DNA from: Vandiemenella viatica
Lineage: Eukaryota; Arthropoda; Insecta; Orthoptera; Morabidae
DNA length: 64,000 bases
Direction: 5' to 3'
Assembly: GCA_031002005.1 (NCBI GenBank)
Contig: CM061921.1
Span: 146,849,283-146,913,282 of the forward strand
The notes under the pieces are model-generated. The model had not been told where the DNA came from. It worked only from the letters and a program-made list of their open reading frames with translations, and searched no databases. Below are positions 11,704 through 22,472 of this stretch, piece after piece (position 1 is the first letter of the stretch; each line of letters starts with the position of its first letter). A program made the translations under genes and the position numbers.

Positions 11704-12326
11704 AGGTGACACCAGTTAACTATGAATATACAATTAATGATACTGTCCTTAGAATGGTAGATTCCGCTAAATACCTAGGGGTAACAATTCGTAATAATTT
11801 GTCGTGGAATTAGCATATCGAGAATGTAACGGGGAAAGCAAATCGTATGCTCCGGTTTCTAGGTCGTAATTTAAATCTATGCACTCCGGAAGTTAAATCG
11901 TTTTTATACAAGTCACTAGTATGTCCTCACTTAGAATATTGTTGTTCTGTATGGGGTCCCCATCAAAAGGGTTTACTGGAGGCGTTAAAGTCCAAAGAAG
12001 AGCCGCCCGATACGTGACAGGTATATTTAGTTGGAGGGAAAGCGTAAGTGTGATGTTGAAGGAGCTAGGTTGGGAAGACCGGGAACACCGAAGGCATTGC
12101 TCTCGACGGAAGCTAATTGAAAAATTCACGGCTGACGTATTTCGGAATGACAAGACAGGAAATATTGCCACCAGCAACATTCATATCTTGGAATGACCGC
12201 GGAAATAAGATAAGAGAAATCGGGGCCAGAACCGATTCATTTCTGTACTCATTTTTCCCACAAGCGATTAGGGAATGGAATAGAAAGGATTTACCGGCGA
12301 GTAAACTTAAAATCCGACAGGAGTAG

Positions 12327-12537
12327 CTTTCGCTAAAGCGCTCCGGCCATCCTGATCTGGGTTTTCCATGATTTCCCCAGATCACGCCATGCGAATGCTG
12401 GAATGGTTCCTCACAATAGCCCATGGGCGCCTCCTGCCACATCCCGTATATCCATTTCAACTATTACCCTTTCAGATAGGTGCAATGCACCCTCCGCCAC
12501 ACACTTTAGTGAATCACAGAGTAATAATAATAACAGT
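12327..12537 (+). repeat. LINE 3' UTR and tail
   Basis: Follows the ORF2 stop. It contains GGCCATCCTGATCTGGG, TTTTCCATGATTTCCCC and a GAATGCTGGAATGGTTCCT segment, and ends in AGTAATAATAATAAC. The GGCCATCC...GGTTTTCC...GATTTCCC...ATGGTTCCT block is also the body of the common SINE in this window (for example 33920-34125 and 35540-35765). Confidence 0.75.
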
Positions 12538-12741
12538 ATTGCTTTCCCAGTTTCTAGAATTACTGTTGGTTCTCATTTTTATAGGCTTGTTTTCATCAGA
12601 TTTCTTGTTAATGTTGCTGCTTTAGGGCACACCAGGAGGCCAAAGTGGTTTATGCATGCTCCTAAAGTGCAGATAATTATTGCTAACCAGCAACTTGACC
12701 TATCCCCATAACTAATGTCAGTGTGATGTTTTATAATTCAG

Positions 12742-12996
12742 GTAATGAAACCAGGAAAAATCAATAGTGCTTCATCAAATAAAAAGCAGCTCAAAGGATA
12801 TCTGAGGCAAGGGACATCATTTTCACATCGAAATGCTACTGAATTTGCCATAATGAAAATTAAGAAAATGATTTCTCATCTCCCAAGAAAGTACATTAAA
12901 CTGACTGTAGCATACAGAAGAATTGTAAATGATCTTCTGAAGGATTTGAAACCAAAAGTTATCACAGCTTCAGATGCATGGGACATTGCAGATAAG
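12742..12996 (+). CDS. FAM20B: FAM20B-like exon, first recognised (E1)
   Basis: Acceptor TTCAG before 12742, donor GTAACT after 12996, phase 0 at both ends, 85 residues. It encodes a Lys-rich luminal stem and ends [18 protein letters not shown]. This aligns with the ELAPKLDHTLQSPWEIAAQ type segment of FAM20B just before the kinase domain. An ATG lies at 12745, but family proteins begin with a membrane anchor, so I treat this as an internal exon. Its place is supported by the exact phase-0 join to TGG at 15338. Confidence 0.85.
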
Positions 12997-15900
12997 GTAA
13001 CTATATCCATTGGATTGATTCCTTTTTACAGAAAATTGTTCAATGTAAACTGAAGTGCACTCCAATTGCTGTTGCATTAATATAATTTGGTGTTAAGTCT
13101 GACGATAAAACCATTTGTAGTTTTTCTTCAACTTGAAGTAATTGGTAAAAAAATTACACAAAACTTGTACACTATGTCTTCAGAATTCTTGAGAGCAGTC
13201 AGGGTCTTTGCTTCTTGTTTACACGAACAGTGTGTGGGGAAAAAAAAAGGTAAGTTCATGGCAAGAATTTTCTGTTTAAACTGTACAAATTTTGTTTTGG
13301 GCTCTTCAATGTGGTCATTAACACTATTACATAATTGTCACTACCAAAACAGTTTTATTTCACAATAATGGTGGGTGCAAAGTCAGAGGTACAAGATCTC
13401 CAAGTGATCTTCTCCAATATTCATATTTCCCCATTTGCAATAAGGGATTGGAATATCTAAAAACTACCGAGGAGTGCAAGTAAGAATGTTTCATTTTTTA
13501 GAGTTGGGTCTGACTATATACTTTCCCTGATCTAGAGTTTCAAGGTTTTCCTCAAATCATTCCCAACAAATGCCTTTTTATAGTTCTGGTTTATGTTCAT
13601 TCTTTTGCAGCTTTTGTAAAATATTCTGTTTTTATTGGAAATTATATTTGAATTTAACTTAGAAATTTAACTCATACTCTGCTATACTTTGTTATATTGA
13701 TGTTTTTTTCCGCATGTTATCTTCCCAAATATGTATACTCCCTCTTCATCTCTAGTAGACTTGCACCATATTTTGGGTAGTGTTCAAATACCTACCTTTA
13801 TAAAAGCAGATTTGGCAGCCTATGCTTTGAAACGCTGCAGTTTTTTTCTATATGTAGTGCCCAATTCTTTTTAATTTTTGCTTTGTTTAAAAAATGGCCA
13901 CAACATTTCGAATTACTTTGCTTAGAAAATTCTTCAGTGGTGCAAAATATCTTTTCCAAGTGTGTAAGACACCTGTTTATAAACAGATATATTTTTTTCA
14001 TTCTTCTGGAGGAGGTGGGGAAAATGGGTAATATCTAGATTGGGATACCGCTGTAACCACTTACCGCCTCACGATGTAAACACTCCTGGATGGAGAGATA
14101 TGACATTACTACATTGCTGAATGTGACGTATACATTCCACGTGCAGCTTTCAATGTCACTAACGGGGCCTTCCACGGAAAGTAGTCATCACTAATACGTC
14201 TCATATCATGAAATCGTTAATCTTGCACCAGTACTACAGGAATAAATTCATTAGCGATGAGGTTTTGATGCAGCCTGGACCACAATGAAATGTAACTATC
14301 GAACACCTTATAGCGGATACCTAATTTCTATGTCGCATCTATCGCTGTTACGTCTTATACAGCCTGGACTATAGTGAAACGTAACCGTCGCACACGATAT
14401 TGCTGATACAATTTCCAAATCATATCTTATCTCTGTTAGTATGGTCCAGGCTGCGTTACAACCTAAACGCAAACGGTCCTTGACAAAATCTTTTTTTACA
14501 AATATTTTATTTCATATGAATGATTTTAATAGCAATTTCTGCCATGCGAAGAAATATAGAACGGAATCAAATACAAATCAATGGAATCGTGACTAATAAC
14601 GTTGATGTTACAGGAACTGACATTATGGAATGTTACTAATGAATATCTGTTATCAGTTTGGAATGTGGTTGACATTTTAATATTAATTGTTCAAGTAACA
14701 ATTTTCTTTAACTTTTTCAAACCAAATTTTTTTTTATTATTGCTATTGGTTACGTTCTGTGGCCTAATGTTTATTCACAAATCGATCGAAGGATGAACAC
14801 GGCACACGCGGAAACACATTGATGTTGTACTCTCTCCATCTGGAATTGTTTACATCGCGAGGCGGTGATTGCAGCAGTATCCCAATGTAGATATTACCTG
14901 GGGAAAACAACTTGTTCTGAATTTCGAGCATGTGACAGAACAACCCAGATTCATTTTTGTAAATGTTTTAAGTGTTTAACTTTGTTTTCCGGACTGTCCT
15001 GTTGATAAGTTTCAGTATTGCTTATGACAACCTCAATGGTGCTGTTGCTAGCACCAGTCAGTGAAAATGTTATCTAATTTCTACACCTTTATTTAGTCGT
15101 ATTTGTAAAAAGTATTAATTGGTTACTTTTGTGGAATCCAGGCAGTTTTTCTTTCTCTTTTGGAAATCTGTTAATAACTTTTCTAAGTATTGTTTAATTA
15201 ATTTCATATACTATACATAGGATCTTGTTTGATAAAGAAACATTTTTATTTATTTTTTAAATCAATGGTATGAAGAAATTATTCTATTGCATACAGAAAA
15301 TTTCTTCCTCCAATCAAGTATTAACATCCATGTGCAGTGGGTTGGAGCACGTGAGGTGTTGCCAGAGAAAGCTGCCGCTGTGGGAAGTATCTTGCAGATG
15401 ATGAGTACAGCAAGAATTATCCATGCTGATAATGCTCAGCGTGGAACGCAGCTGAAGCTTATGTTCACTCTCGACGGCAATCACAAGGCAGTTTTCAAGC
15501 CCCAGTGGTAGGTAAGCTAAATTTTACAGTTTTAATTTTCACGTTTTGTGTAATGGCTTATGTAGCTGGATCTCATTCTGGAAAATGTCTTATCCTTTGA
15601 GACTTGACAGTGTAGTACTGTCAGTTTAATACCTACTTGGCTTTTATATATTTTAAAATTTTAGAGATTAATAGGAGTTTTATTTATGATTGATTAATGA
15701 CAATGTGGACTTGCATATCCACAGTATAAGAGGGAAAGTTTCTCTAATAGATATTCATACACATTATTGCAGATTGTCATTACATTGTACTGGCGAATGT
15801 TTCCCATTATTACTAGACAGTGTTGTATTAATTATACTGTGAACAAGTTCTTAGATGAGGAGATAAAGAGGAAGGTAAAATTCTCAGAAGCAGACCAGCA

Positions 15901-18900
15901 TGTTGTATATGTCAAAACATTTTAGAAATATTTTTTATGAAAGAAGGAACCAAAACTGATTTCTTTTTTTTTTCAAATAGTTGTATGAAGTGGAACAATA
16001 CAGAATTTTATTTTTGTGAATTTTGAGTGTATAGTAGAAAAAAAAATATTGTTTTGAGATAGACATATGGAAAATAACAAAAGATAGGTTACATCATGTA
16101 ACAGGAATGTTTGGTAAAGTGATTTCAACTAATGTGGAAGATGTCCATTTGAAACGAAGTACACACTGCATGTATTAGATGACATTCACTGTTCACATTT
16201 GCACAAATCATCATAAAAATGCAGCACTGGAGTTACTCTTTGTCATCAAAGAGGAGTCTTTAGTCAAAAATAATGTGGTTTGGCTCAGTCAGCATATTCT
16301 TGTTAGCCATGTTGAATTGCAGTTGGTAGACTGTGAATACAAAAAATGCTGATTTATCAAAGTATGTTGGCCTTATACATCAAAAGCAGCTATTTTGAAT
16401 GTTTGGGTTAGCTAGAATATTGTTAGATATGAACAAATGTGTTCACCAAATTTTTCTTATGTGAACTGGATCCGGGCTTGTGCATTCCGAGGATGACAGC
16501 GTAGGTTGAAATGCCTCTCTGGTCATCTGGATTTCTGTTTTCCATGGTATCCCAAAATCAATCCAGATGTATGCTGGGAGGAAATAAGTTGAATTACTCC
16601 TTGTTTCTTGCCCCAAGTCCATTTCCACCTCTAATGACCTCAATGTTGACAAGGTGAAAGGGGCATGGAAACTCTAGTTAAACTCTTAATTGAACACTTT
16701 GCTAAAATGAATTTTGAGATAATACTTTGAACGTTAAAAGGAATACAAAATATTTAAATGTGGTGTCCAATATTTACAGGTTTGTGACTTGTGTAGTGAA
16801 TAATGTGACTATATGATGGTATAGAATTGATAAAATCTTTTATTTCTTTGATTTTATCATCGGAAGTTTTAATAACTGGAACTGAATGACTACGTCTATT
16901 CAGTGGAGCAATAGACATTTAATTTTGTTTTTCAATAAACTACTAATTCTGCCACCCAAAATGGCAACTGTTTTTGTTTGTTTTTTTTAAGTTTTTGTAC
17001 CCTAAAGTCTGCTCCCTTGGCATTTGGCAAAGTAATGTTACGTTTTTTTCTCTCCTTGACTTTTTATTGGTAGTATAGGTTTCAGACGTGGAAACACCTT
17101 TTAATAAGTGAAAACAAATGGGATGTCTGCAGGTCAAAATTAGCCAGTTCATGGAACTTTTTAAATGATTTGTTTTGATGTTCTGTGTCTATTTTTAAAT
17201 TGTATTTCTTTTTACATGCACACAACCCTAATATTGGTGCCTTAGGTGGTACTATGTTTCCCTTGTAGCTGAAGTATTATTCTCCTTTGGCATGCTTGAT
17301 TTTATTCCAATTCACGTCCAATTTTTAGTATTTTTTTTAACTTTTCTTTGCCTTCCTCTAAGCAGAAACCGAACATTCTGGGTCTTCTACAGTTTCAGCT
17401 ACAGATCCTGCTTCATTATTTAAAATATCTTCCAGTGTGGGTGAAATCAGCAGGCTTGGCCAATATTCTGAGCCTGAATCTTCGTCATCAGAACCAAACA
17501 TCTGAAAAGACAACACACTTTTTATAAAGAGTTGGCAAAAAATAATAATAATTAGGCATTGGGATAGGAGAAAAACCACCGCTTACCAAAGATGAGGGCT
17601 CCAGCGGTGTCAAAACACGAAAAAACACACAAACGTAATACAAATTTTCGAGCTTAGCTCTTCATCAGGTTGTAGGATGAGGTGGCTGCCCCGCGGAAGC
17701 TAGCAACCAACTGAGGAGACCACACAAACGTGCCCTCCCATACAGCCTGGGAATCCGGGGCAGGCACATTTGCTCCAACGAACAGTCCCTTAAGCAGTAC
17801 ACTAATAACATTTCTGAAGCCCTAATATCCCGCAATTACCCCCCAGATTTAGTTCATAAACAAGTTACACGAGCCACATCAGTACCGACACAATCCATCA
17901 ACACCCCACAACCATCAAGAACCAACCAAAGCCCAGTTTTGGTCACCCGCTACTTCCCTGGCTTAGAATCCATCAACAGGATCCTAAGACAAGGATATGA
18001 TCTCCTCCGAGCCTGCCCGGAAATGAAAACACTCCTACCACAAATCCTTCCCCAGCCCCCCAGAACCTGTTTCAGTAGACCCCCCAACTTGAACCAACTC
18101 TTGGTCCATAAACATGGAACCCCTCAGCCCACAAGACAGCCCCAAGGATCCTTTCCGTGTAACAGACCCCGTTGCAAACTTTGCATGATGCACCCGCCTT
18201 CGACCACCTTCACCAATCCCGTAACAGGGGAAAGCTTCTATATCACTGGATCGGCTACCTGCGTAACTTCTCACCTGATCTATCAACTTACCTGCAACCA
18301 CTGCCCAGCCTCCTACATAGGTCTGACCACAAATCCACTGGCCATCCGGATGAATGGACACAGACAATCGGTCTGGACTGAGAACCCTGACCACCCTGTT
18401 TCTTTTCATGCCACCACTCATAACACCAACAATTTCAACACCTGCTTCACAGTCCGTGCCATCAAAGTACTCCCAGACAAAAGCAGCATCTCAGAACTGA
18501 GAAGGTGGGAACTGGTCTTTCAGTACCAAATGGGGACCAGACAACCACCTGGACTAAATTTAAGATAGCTCCAATTTTCCTCTCTCCTCCGACCTTTGCC
18601 CCTTACCTGCTATCATTTCCCTCAAAACCATCGCTCACCAGAGCTTTCTCTTTTTGTACTTAGATCTATTGCAATAAATTTTTTTCTCTCGTGTGTTTTA
18701 TATTATCATATTTTTTCCGTGTGTAGTATTTTTTCGTGTGTAATATTTTCAATAATTTTGCGTGTGGAAAATTTTTTTTTATGGGGGCACTTATAGATCG
18801 TTTTCAGTAGACTCCACCCCCCCCCCCACACCCCCCGTGTTTTCCTTGGTTTGTTTTATGCCAGTGACCTTATGACCACCAACCAAAGCCCAGTTTTGGT

Positions 18901-21900
18901 CACCCGCTACTTCCCTGGCTTAGAATCCATCAACAGGATCCTAAGACAAGGATATGATCTCCTCCGAGCCTGCCCGGAAATGAAAACACTCCTACCACAA
19001 ATCCTTCCCCAGCCCCCCAGAACCTGTTTCAGTAGACCCCCCAACTTGAACCAACTCTTGGTCCATAAACATGGAACCCCTCAGCCCACAAGACAGCCCC
19101 AAGGATCCTTTCCGTGTAACAGGCCCCGTTGCAAACTTTGCATGATGCACCCGCCTTCGACCACCTTCACCAATCCTGTAACAGGGGAAAGCTTCTATAT
19201 CAATGGATCGGCTACCTGCGTAACTTCTCACCTGATCTATCAACTTACCTGCAACCACTGCCCAGCCTCCTACATAGGTTTGACCACAAATCCACTGGCC
19301 ATCCGGATGAATGGACACAGACAATCTGTCTGGACTGAGAACCCTGACCACCCTGTTTCTTTTCATGCCACCACTCATAACACCAACAATTTCAACACCT
19401 GCTTCACAGTCCGCGCCATCAAAGTACTCCCAGACAAAAGCAGCATCTCAGAACTGAGAAGGTGGGAACTGGCCTTTCAGTACCAACTGGGGACCAGACA
19501 ACCACCTGGACTAAATTTAAGATGGCTCCAATTTTCCTCTCTCCTCTGACCTTTGCCCCTTACCTGCTATCATTTCCCACAAAACCATCGCTCACCAGAG
19601 CTTTCTCTTTTTGTACTTAGATCTATTGCAATAAATTTTTTTCTCTCGTGTGTTTTATATTATCATATTTTTTCCGTGTGTAGTATTTTTTCGTGTGTAA
19701 TATTTTCAATAATTTTGCGTGTGGAATTTTTTTTTTATGGGGGCACTTATAGATCGTTTTCAGTGGATTCCCCCCCCCCGTGTTTTCCTTGGTTTGTTTT
19801 ATGCCAGTGACCTTATGACCGCAACCGCGTTTCCACTGTGCAGTCTAATTATCATTTTCGGGCTTAGGTCCTCCCACCCCCGCCTCCCGCCATGTTGTTT
19901 CTCCCCCCTTGCTCTCCACCCAGACCAGCCGACCATGTGCACCCCGTGTGGTCTCCTCAGTTGGTTGCTAGCTTCCGCGGGGCAGCCACCTCATCCTACA
20001 ACCTGATGAAGAGCTAAGCTTGAAAATTTGTATTATGTTTGTGTTTGTGTGTTTTTTCGTGTTTTGACGCCGCTGGAGCCCTCATCTTTGGTAAGCGGTG
20101 GTTTTTCTCCTATCCCAATGCCTAATATATCCGCTCTCAGCGCCTTTATTTCCAAACAATTAATAATAATAATAGTTCAATATGTACCTACGTGACATGT
20201 CATCTTTAATGTTATCCTTTTTATTTAGCTTTTAATGAACTCGGTCCCAATAACAAATTTTTTCAAAGATTTTGGCAAGTTTAATACTGACAGCTGCTAG
20301 TCTAACCTGCAATCTTCAATTTTGCTACTCCTCAAAGATGGTGTAAGCAGATTGGGCCATTTTAGCATTTTGACCAGAGTAGTAAATGTAACATGAAATT
20401 AATTTTGTAAAAAAAAAACCTAGGGATAAGTCACTTTTGTTTTAAAGTTTAACATCTTTGCAATAATTTGCCATATGTGACAAAATATACAAAGAAATGT
20501 GGGTTAAGCTGCTTTTGCACTGACTGCTTCATATATGAACTTGTGCAGTGGGTGTATGTCAATTGGTAGTAAAAGTAAACTTGTGTGATCATAATGACCT
20601 GGTGACATGGTTTATCACCTGCCCAATCCATCCTTATCATAGCTGCTCAACCTAACCCGGTAATCCTACCAGGTATTGGAAAACTACAGTTTAACATGAA
20701 ATCCAAACCATGGAAGCATTCTGGCGTACTTCACACTGTGCCAGAGGTGAAGGTTGGGCTAAAGGCCTTTGAAAATCCCTGCTGAGTGACGGATTTGGAC
20801 CAGGGACCTTTCAGTCTCCAGTCTGAACCACCAGATACACTTCATGTAATGAATGAGGTGTACAATGTGGCATATCTAACAATTGGAAAGGCTTTGTTTT
20901 TCCCCACCCCTCACTTTATGCCTCATTGAGGTCATTGGAGGTGAAAAAGGACCTGGGTAAGGAATGCGAAGGAATTCAACCACAGCATTTTTAAAGCACC
21001 ATCACAATTCACGTGGAGTTATTTGGGGGAAACCCTGGAAAACCCAAATCTGGATGGTTGAATCGAGATTCAAACCCTCATCCTCCCAAATGTGAGGCCA
21101 GAGAGTTACCACCCAACTACCATGCTTTGTAGCGAAAGGTTTCTTTTTGTGGTTGGATTGGAGTAGGTGGTGGTAGCTGGGTGAATGGTGCATGTTTTGC
21201 AGCAGGGTTTGTTGCATGGGAATGATCCGTTTTGTGGTTTGGGTGAATTACAAGGTGAGTATTTGTGCACCAACATATTGTTAAGGTTGGGTGGTCTGCT
21301 GAACCATGTGTGTGGAAAAGTGGACAGGATTTTGTGGAGAAGGGTGTACATCCCTGTGAAGGAATGAGGAAGTCATGCCCAGGCTGAAGGATTGAGCTAA
21401 TGGACTCAAAACCAGTGAAGAACTTCTTGGATGTGCAGGACTGGGGTTTTAAGGGGTACGACATTGGAGTAATTGTGTGGGGCATGGGTTATATCAAGAG
21501 ATTTGTTTTTGTACCAGATCAGGGGGGTAGCCACAGGAAGTGAGAGCTTGGGACGGGTTTTGGATGTATCTGGGGGAGATTCTTCATCCAAACAGATGTC
21601 TGTCCTGGATAGCTAGGTCGTATGGAAGGGAATGTTTGGTGTGGGAGGGATGGTAGCTGTTGAAGTGTAGGTTTGATGTAAACAGAGGTATGAAGATCTC
21701 CCTTCTGTAAGGAAATGTCAACATGAGAAAGACATGGGTGTGTGAGTAAATAAAGTTGGAGTGACAATTGTTTAGGGAATTGAGGAAGTCTATTAGGTGC
21801 TTTAATTGTGGGCTCAGATCATAAAAATATCATCTATGGATCTGAACCATGTGAGAGGTTCATTTGAGATTTTGTTTAGGAATTGCTGTTCCAGACGGCT

Positions 21901-22420
21901 CAGAATGGGTTTGCATAGTATGGGGCAATGTGTGACTATTACTCAAAGTAAATCGACTGTTAAGCTAGCCTAAAGCCAAGCCCAGAGTACCAGCAACGGG
22001 GGAAGCAGTCACATTTGTCACCAAGCAAGTGTCTAGTAAACGCTCACAACCACTGCAGAACCTGGCCATCCTGCAGCATTCCCAGCGGGCTTAAGTCTCT
22101 AGAACAGTCCGCTACTTTGAGTGACAGTGCCACATATCTGTTGATAAACTTGAGAGTTGGGCGACTTGCAGCCTGCTAGTTGTGATTCCTAATGTCAGTT
22201 TATGGGAATTGGCCAGTATGTTCTGTTAGGTTTTGCTGATTGGCTAGATATTCTGTGGTTTAGCAGATTGCTCATTAATAAGAACAGTGATGGTGATAAC
22301 TGCTTGGTTTACATATATGTCACCCAACATGAATAACTGTGTTGTTAAATTTTTAGCTCCCCCTAATTTTACATCTTCAGTACAGCCGTTCAATAAACTG
22401 TTAATAGTGAATTAACAAAA

Positions 22421-22472
<52 letters not shown>

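Larger units (their letters stand above)
8653..12326 (+). pseudogene. LINE ORF2, endonuclease and reverse transcriptase
   Basis: ATG at 8653 opens a complete 219-residue AP-type endonuclease: LNCRSIR (Asn), GTESWL (Glu), GGDFNLP (Asp/Asn), SILDLF and a terminal SDHKAV (Asp-His). A stop and frameshift at 9312 separate it from the linker (9315-9611). The RT resumes at 9977 with EILNDIFKKAF, NKAPRPDSIP, VSPVFKNGN-NYRPISLTS, VLLDFKEAFDTVPH, a frameshift near 10745 and FADDAIIY near 10840, and it continues after the LTR with KYLGVTIRNNLSW, LEYCCSVWGP and [15 protein letters not shown]. No RNase H is seen. The catalytic motifs are intact but the frame is broken by substitutions, indels and two insertions. 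Confidence 0.88.
7273..12537 (+). mobile_element. CR1-like LINE, near full length, decayed and interrupted
   Basis: In order: a 5' region with about 110-bp tandem repeats, ORF1 with an SGNH-esterase-like domain, ORF2 with an apurinic-type endonuclease and reverse transcriptase, and a 3' untranslated region ending in an AGTAATAATAATAAC tail. Esterase-type ORF1 plus APE/RT ORF2 and a short microsatellite tail instead of poly(A) fit the CR1/L2 group. Two later insertions sit inside it: a SINE at 9742-9952 and a solo LTR at 10989-11703. Stops and frameshifts show it is inactive. Related 3' ends are seen at 30430-30960, 39270-39345, 56030-56265 and (RT part) 56290-56867. Confidence 0.88.
12997..15337 (+). 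other. Intron between E1 and E2
   Basis: GT...AG, 2.34 kb. It holds a decayed LINE 3' end (13390-13600) and a MULE-like element (14025-14898). The rest is AT-rich with nothing recognised. The hydrophobic open frame at 14602-14796 lies inside the MULE-like element and is not a plausible exon. Confidence 0.85.
17551..20126 (+). mobile_element. Neptune-type Penelope-like element, tandem copies between inverted arms
   Basis: A left arm (17551-17725) and right arm (19946-20126) are inverted copies of each other. Between them lies the 3' half of a Penelope-like element in + orientation: the end of the RT, a CxxxxCxxC motif and a GIY-YIG endonuclease, present twice in tandem. Penelope-like elements commonly have tandem partial copies and an inverted fragment upstream. 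Motifs in the arms resemble a hammerhead ribozyme core. The RT catalytic part is absent, so this is a 5'-truncated insertion. AATAATAATAAT sequences occur outside both ends and may be the target duplication. Confidence 0.9.

Noticed and set aside
12368..12711. Small proteins at 12368-12625 and 12403-12711
   Set aside because: They overlap the 3' UTR and tail of the CR1-like LINE in different frames and have no motif.
14602..14796. Hydrophobic 64-residue frame as the kinase signal-anchor exon
   Set aside because: It lies downstream of E1, inside the MULE-like element, and has no suitable splice sites or family similarity.
15287..15337. Extension of exon E2 upstream to an acceptor at 15296
   Set aside because: The frame is open and reads [12 protein letters not shown], which looks superficially family-like. 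But joining E1 at 12996 (phase 0) directly to TGG at 15338 gives AWDIADKWVGAREV, a better match with consistent phase.
18035..18421. 128-residue minus-strand frame (and its copy at 18992-19378)
   Set aside because: Shadow of the Penelope endonuclease frame. It is antisense and has no motif.
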